A stretch of 21,293 bases of DNA from Solirubrobacterales bacterium (GTDB lineage: Bacteria > Actinomycetota > Thermoleophilia > Solirubrobacterales > 70-9): assembly GCA_030152805.1 (NCBI GenBank), contig JASLIG010000052.1:1-21293 (forward strand), written 5' to 3'. Under the pieces are notes generated by a model. The model was not told the origin of the DNA and ran no database searches. It saw nothing but the letters and a program-made list of their open reading frames with translations. The position numbers and the translations under genes are program-made. This document shows, piece after piece, positions 18,420 to 21,293 of this stretch (positions are counted from its first letter, which is position 1; every line of letters starts with the position of its first letter).

Positions 18420-21293
18420 GTGTCCAATACCCAGTCCCGTGAGCTTCACGGCGAGGGCCCCGTCCGCTACTCGCCAGAGCGTCCCTACAGGCCGCTCGTC
18501 TCGCCGCCCAGCGTCGAAGACAAGGATGCCTGTGCGATCTACGCCTCGGTCCGCAAGGACGCGACGCCGAGCCACGCCCCGATCGAGCTTGCGATCCCGG
18601 CCTTGCAGAAGATGCTCCACCGCGCCGGCAACGTCGACGGCGAGGGGGACGGCTGCGGCCTGCTGCTCGATCTGCCGCGCAAGGTCTGGGCGGAGGAGGT
18701 CCGCTCCGGCGGCCACGACCCTTCGCTGACGCTCGACGACGCTTTCGCCGTCGCCCACGTCTTCATCGAGCGCTCGCAGGATCGCGAGCGGATCCAGCAC
18801 GACGCTCGCGAGCTGCTCGGCCAGGGCGGTTTCCGCATCCTCGCCGAGCGCATCGGAGTTGTGAACTCTCCCGCGCTCGGCCCGACCGCCCGCGAGGAGG
18901 AGCCGCACTTCTGGCAGCTCGCCGGCCTCGTCGCCGACGCCTCGCGCCGAGACCGCGTCCTCTTCGACCTCCTGATCGAGCTCGAGGAGCGCCTCGGCGT
19001 CCACGTCCCCTCTTTCTCGGCGACGACCTGCGTCTACAAGGTGATGGGCGCGCCCAAGGTGCTCGGCGAGTACTACCCAGACCTGCGCGATGAGCGCTTC
19101 GAGACGATCGGCTGCTTCGGCCACAACCGCTACTCGACCAACACCTGGCCCTCGTTCAAGCGCGTGCAGCCCTTCTCAGTGCTCGGCCACAACGGTGAGA
19201 TCAACACGATCGCCCAGCTGCGCCAGGAGGCGAAAATGCTCGGCGTGCCGATCCACGCAGACGGCTCGGACTCCCAGGACCTCAACCGCACGATCGACAC
19301 CCTGGTCAGCCGCGACGGCCTCAGCCTCGCCGAGGCGATGGAGATGGTGGTGCCGCCGATCGTCAACGAGATCCGCTCGCTGCCCGACGATCTGCACCGC
19401 TTCTACATGTACCTGCGCCAGGCGATGGGCCCCTTCGCGCAGGGCCCGGTGGCGCTGATCGCCCGCCACGCCGGCGAATGCGTCTTCTCCTCCGACGCGC
19501 TCGGCCTGCGCCCGCTCTGGCAGGTGGAGACCGGCGAGGACTTCGTCTTCAGCTCCGAGCCGGGCGTCGTCCCGGTCAATGCGATGGTCGCCGAGCCGAA
19601 GCCGCTCGCGCCGGGCGAGAAGGCGCTGGTGCTGATCGATCGCGACGCCCGCCGCTCGACTCTGCACCCGCACGCCGAGATGCTGCGCGTCGTCCGCAAG
19701 AGCTGGCTGCGCCGCAACGGCGTCGACGAGGCCGCCGCCTACGACCGCGCTTTGGAGACCGGCGGCCCGCTCGAGGGCGAGGAGGTGCCGGGCTATTCCG
19801 ACGCCGGCCCGGAGGAGCCGGTCAAGGTCGCCGACCGCGTCCTGGCCGGTTTCGGCTGGCAGCGCGACGACGTCAAACTCGTTCAGCAGATGGCCTCCAA
19901 CGGCTCCGAGCCGGTCGGCTCGCTGGGCTACGACGGGCCGCTCGCCGCGCTCTCGCCCGAGCGCCAGAACCTCGCCGACTACTTCAAGGAGACGGTCGCC
20001 GTCGTCACCAACCCGGCGATCGACCGCGAACGCGAGATGGAGCACTTCTCCACCCGCGCCGTCTTCGGCCGCCGCCCCTCGCTTGGCGCCGCCGGCGAGG
20101 ACACCAAGACGGTCGAGACCTCCTTCCCGGTGGTCCTCGGCGGCCACCACGGCCTGGCGCCGCTCTCCGACAAGACCTACCGGGCGATTGCCCGCAAGCA
20201 CCAGACCTATCTGCTCGAGGACCTCTGGGAGGAATTCCGCGGCCGCGCCGACGTGGTCGACATCTCGCTGCTCGAGTCCGAGACGACGCGGGGCGCAATC
20301 GAGCGGATCAAGCAGGAGGCGGTGAAGAAAGTCCGCGACGGCGCCGAGCTGCTCGTGCTCACCGACCGCACCGTCTACGACGCCGATCGCCGCTGGCTCG
20401 ATCCGCACCTGGCGACCTCCGCCGTCGACCAGGCCCTGAAGGGATTCCGGGTCGAGCCGGGCGAGGAGAACCTGCGCCGCCGCTGCGGCGTCGTCCTGCG
20501 CTCGGCGGCGCTGCGCAACGTCCACGACGTGCTGCTTGCGCTCGGCCTCGGCGCCAACGGCGTCTGCCCCTACACGATGGTCGAGGTGATCTGCGTCGAG
20601 GACTACGAGTCCGACGTCTCCAACCTCTGCGAGGCACTCAACAAGGGCATGGAGAAAGTGATCTCGACGATCGGGATCCACGAGGTGCGCGGCTACGCGC
20701 GCCAGTTCTCCTCGATCGGCATCAAGCCGGAGCTGGCAGAGATCTTCTTGACCGAGGCCTTCGCCGCCTCCGAGCGCGGCGGCGTTGGCTTCAGCGCGCT
20801 CGACGAGGACACCAACGAGCGCGCCCGCATTCTCGCCGGCGACGAGGAGGCAAAACCGGCGAAGACGTTCCGCTTCTACCCCAAGGTCTACAAGGCGGCG
20901 ATCGCCACCGCCAACGGCTCCGGAACCTATGAGGACTACTCGCAGAAAGTCCGCGATCTGGAGCAGCAGAGCCCGATCTCGATGCGCCACATCATGGGCC
21001 TCAAGGGCGACCGCGAGCCGATCGAGCCGGCCGACGTCGACGCCGGTGTCGGCCACCACGACTACCCCGTGGTGATCTCCTCGATGAGCTTCGGCTCGCA
21101 GTCCGAGCCGGCCTTCCGTGCCTACGCCGAGGCAGCCAAGTCGATCAACGTGCTCTGCGTCAACGGCGAGGGTGGCGAGATCCGCGACATGTACGGGCAC
21201 TACCGCAAGTGGCGCGGCCAGCAGGTCGCCTCGGGCCGCTTCGGCGTCTCGGCGGAGATGCTCAACTCCTCCTACCTGGCCGAGATCAAGATC
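18420..21293 (+). CDS. gltB: Glutamate synthase large subunit, divergent (3' end outside window)
   Basis: Open for 958 codons to the window edge, about 60% of a normal GltB. The N-terminal glutaminase (type II GATase) domain spans about residues 38-400. After a 37-residue propeptide it starts with Cys38 in K-D-A-C-A-I-Y-A, then G-H-N-R-Y-S-T-N-T-W-P (234-244), H-N-G-E-I-N-T-I (257-264) and L-G-L-R-P-L-W. The central domain follows (M-A-S-N-G-S-E-P-V-G-S-L-G-Y-D, then T-N-P-A-I-D-R-E-R-E). The FMN/synthase domain starts near residue 880 with S-S-M-S-F-G-S-Q-S-E, N-G-E-G-G-E-I-R and Q-V-A-S-G-R-F-G-V. Together they make glutamate from glutamine and 2-oxoglutarate. GTG at 18420 has GGGAGGT about 5 nt upstream. 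The iron-sulfur cysteines lie outside the window. Confidence 0.9.
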   Translation, partial: MSNTQSRELHGEGPVRYSPERPYRPLVSPPSVEDKDACAIYASVRKDATPSHAPIELAIPALQKMLHRAGNVDGEGDGCGLLLDLPRKVWAEEVRSGGHDPSLTLDDAFAVAHVFIERSQDRERIQHDARELLGQGGFRILAERIGVVNSPALGPTAREEEPHFWQLAGLVADASRRDRVLFDLLIELEERLGVHVPSFSATTCVYKVMGAPKVLGEYYPDLRDERFETIGCFGHNRYSTNTWPSFKRVQPFSVLGHNGEINTIAQLRQEAKMLGVPIHADGSDSQDLNRTIDTLVSRDGLSLAEAMEMVVPPIVNEIRSLPDDLHRFYMYLRQAMGPFAQGPVALIARHAGECVFSSDALGLRPLWQVETGEDFVFSSEPGVVPVNAMVAEPKPLAPGEKALVLIDRDARRSTLHPHAEMLRVVRKSWLRRNGVDEAAAYDRALETGGPLEGEEVPGYSDAGPEEPVKVADRVLAGFGWQRDDVKLVQQMASNGSEPVGSLGYDGPLAALSPERQNLADYFKETVAVVTNPAIDREREMEHFSTRAVFGRRPSLGAAGEDTKTVETSFPVVLGGHHGLAPLSDKTYRAIARKHQTYLLEDLWEEFRGRADVVDISLLESETTRGAIERIKQEAVKKVRDGAELLVLTDRTVYDADRRWLDPHLATSAVDQALKGFRVEPGEENLRRRCGVVLRSAALRNVHDVLLALGLGANGVCPYTMVEVICVEDYESDVSNLCEALNKGMEKVISTIGIHEVRGYARQFSSIGIKPELAEIFLTEAFAASERGGVGFSALDEDTNERARILAGDEEAKPAKTFRFYPKVYKAAIATANGSGTYEDYSQKVRDLEQQSPISMRHIMGLKGDREPIEPADVDAGVGHHDYPVVISSMSFGSQSEPAFRAYAEAAKSINVLCVNGEGGEIRDMYGHYRKWRGQQVASGRFGVSAEMLNSSYLAEIKI

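Noticed and set aside
19176..21200. 674-codon minus-strand open frame opposite gltB
   Set aside because: Antisense to a well-conserved glutamate synthase; the translation is repetitive Val/Asp/Arg/Leu without motifs.
1..21293. CRISPR arrays, tRNA, rRNA, riboswitches, phage or known defence genes
   Set aside because: No evenly spaced direct repeats, no tRNA-like cloverleaf or rRNA sequence and no matching protein motifs were seen on either strand.

Overview
This is a GC-rich stretch of a bacterial chromosome, most probably from class Thermoleophilia (Actinobacteria, near Solirubrobacterales). Three things point there. One is the actinobacterial gene order lysA-hom-thrC-thrB. Another is a small secreted protein with the I-x-G-G / K-L-K / L-T-G repeat grammar that I associate with that class. 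The third is a run of starts that look leaderless, with a TANNNT-like -10 only 6-9 nt before the start codon. The lineage is an inference from these traits, not a database result.

Layout. 1-150: the 3' end of an IS481-type insertion sequence. 154-654: a consensus-like promoter and a small lipoprotein. 713-4077: two acyl-CoA dehydrogenases that look like the two unequal subunits of a heteromeric enzyme, followed by a luciferase-like (probably F420-dependent) oxidoreductase. 4097-4588: an alkyltransferase-like DNA-repair protein, convergent with a small unknown gene whose promoter carries two identical 12-bp palindromes. 4673-7525 (minus strand): a secreted repeat protein, then a translationally coupled three-gene operon read from 7525 down: a membrane-anchored cell-wall-binding-repeat protein, an 83-aa unknown protein and a metallo-beta-lactamase-fold hydrolase. 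7579-8899: a 28-bp near-palindrome and a third acyl-CoA dehydrogenase. 8903-9016: a nested inverted repeat between that gene and a zinc-type cation diffusion facilitator (9029-9973). 10019-12011: a coiled-coil M23 peptidase and a low-complexity anchored protein. 12048-16480: the tightly overlapping lysA-hom-thrC-thrB operon. 16481-16696: a probable DUF4258-like gene fragment. 16787-18232: a beta-propeller exported protein and a cupin. 18420 to the window end: the first 958 codons of a divergent glutamate synthase large subunit.

Functionally most of the window is housekeeping: acyl-CoA oxidation, aspartate-family amino-acid synthesis (homoserine to threonine, plus the last step of lysine), ammonia assimilation and cell-envelope proteins. 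No tRNA, rRNA, CRISPR array, phage module or known defence system was recognised. The less ordinary content is regulatory and structural: the twin palindromes at 4609-4659, the 28-bp palindrome at 7579-7606, the 114-bp nested inverted repeat at 8903-9016, repeated TTGA and GTGA stop/start overlaps, and the atypical GltB.
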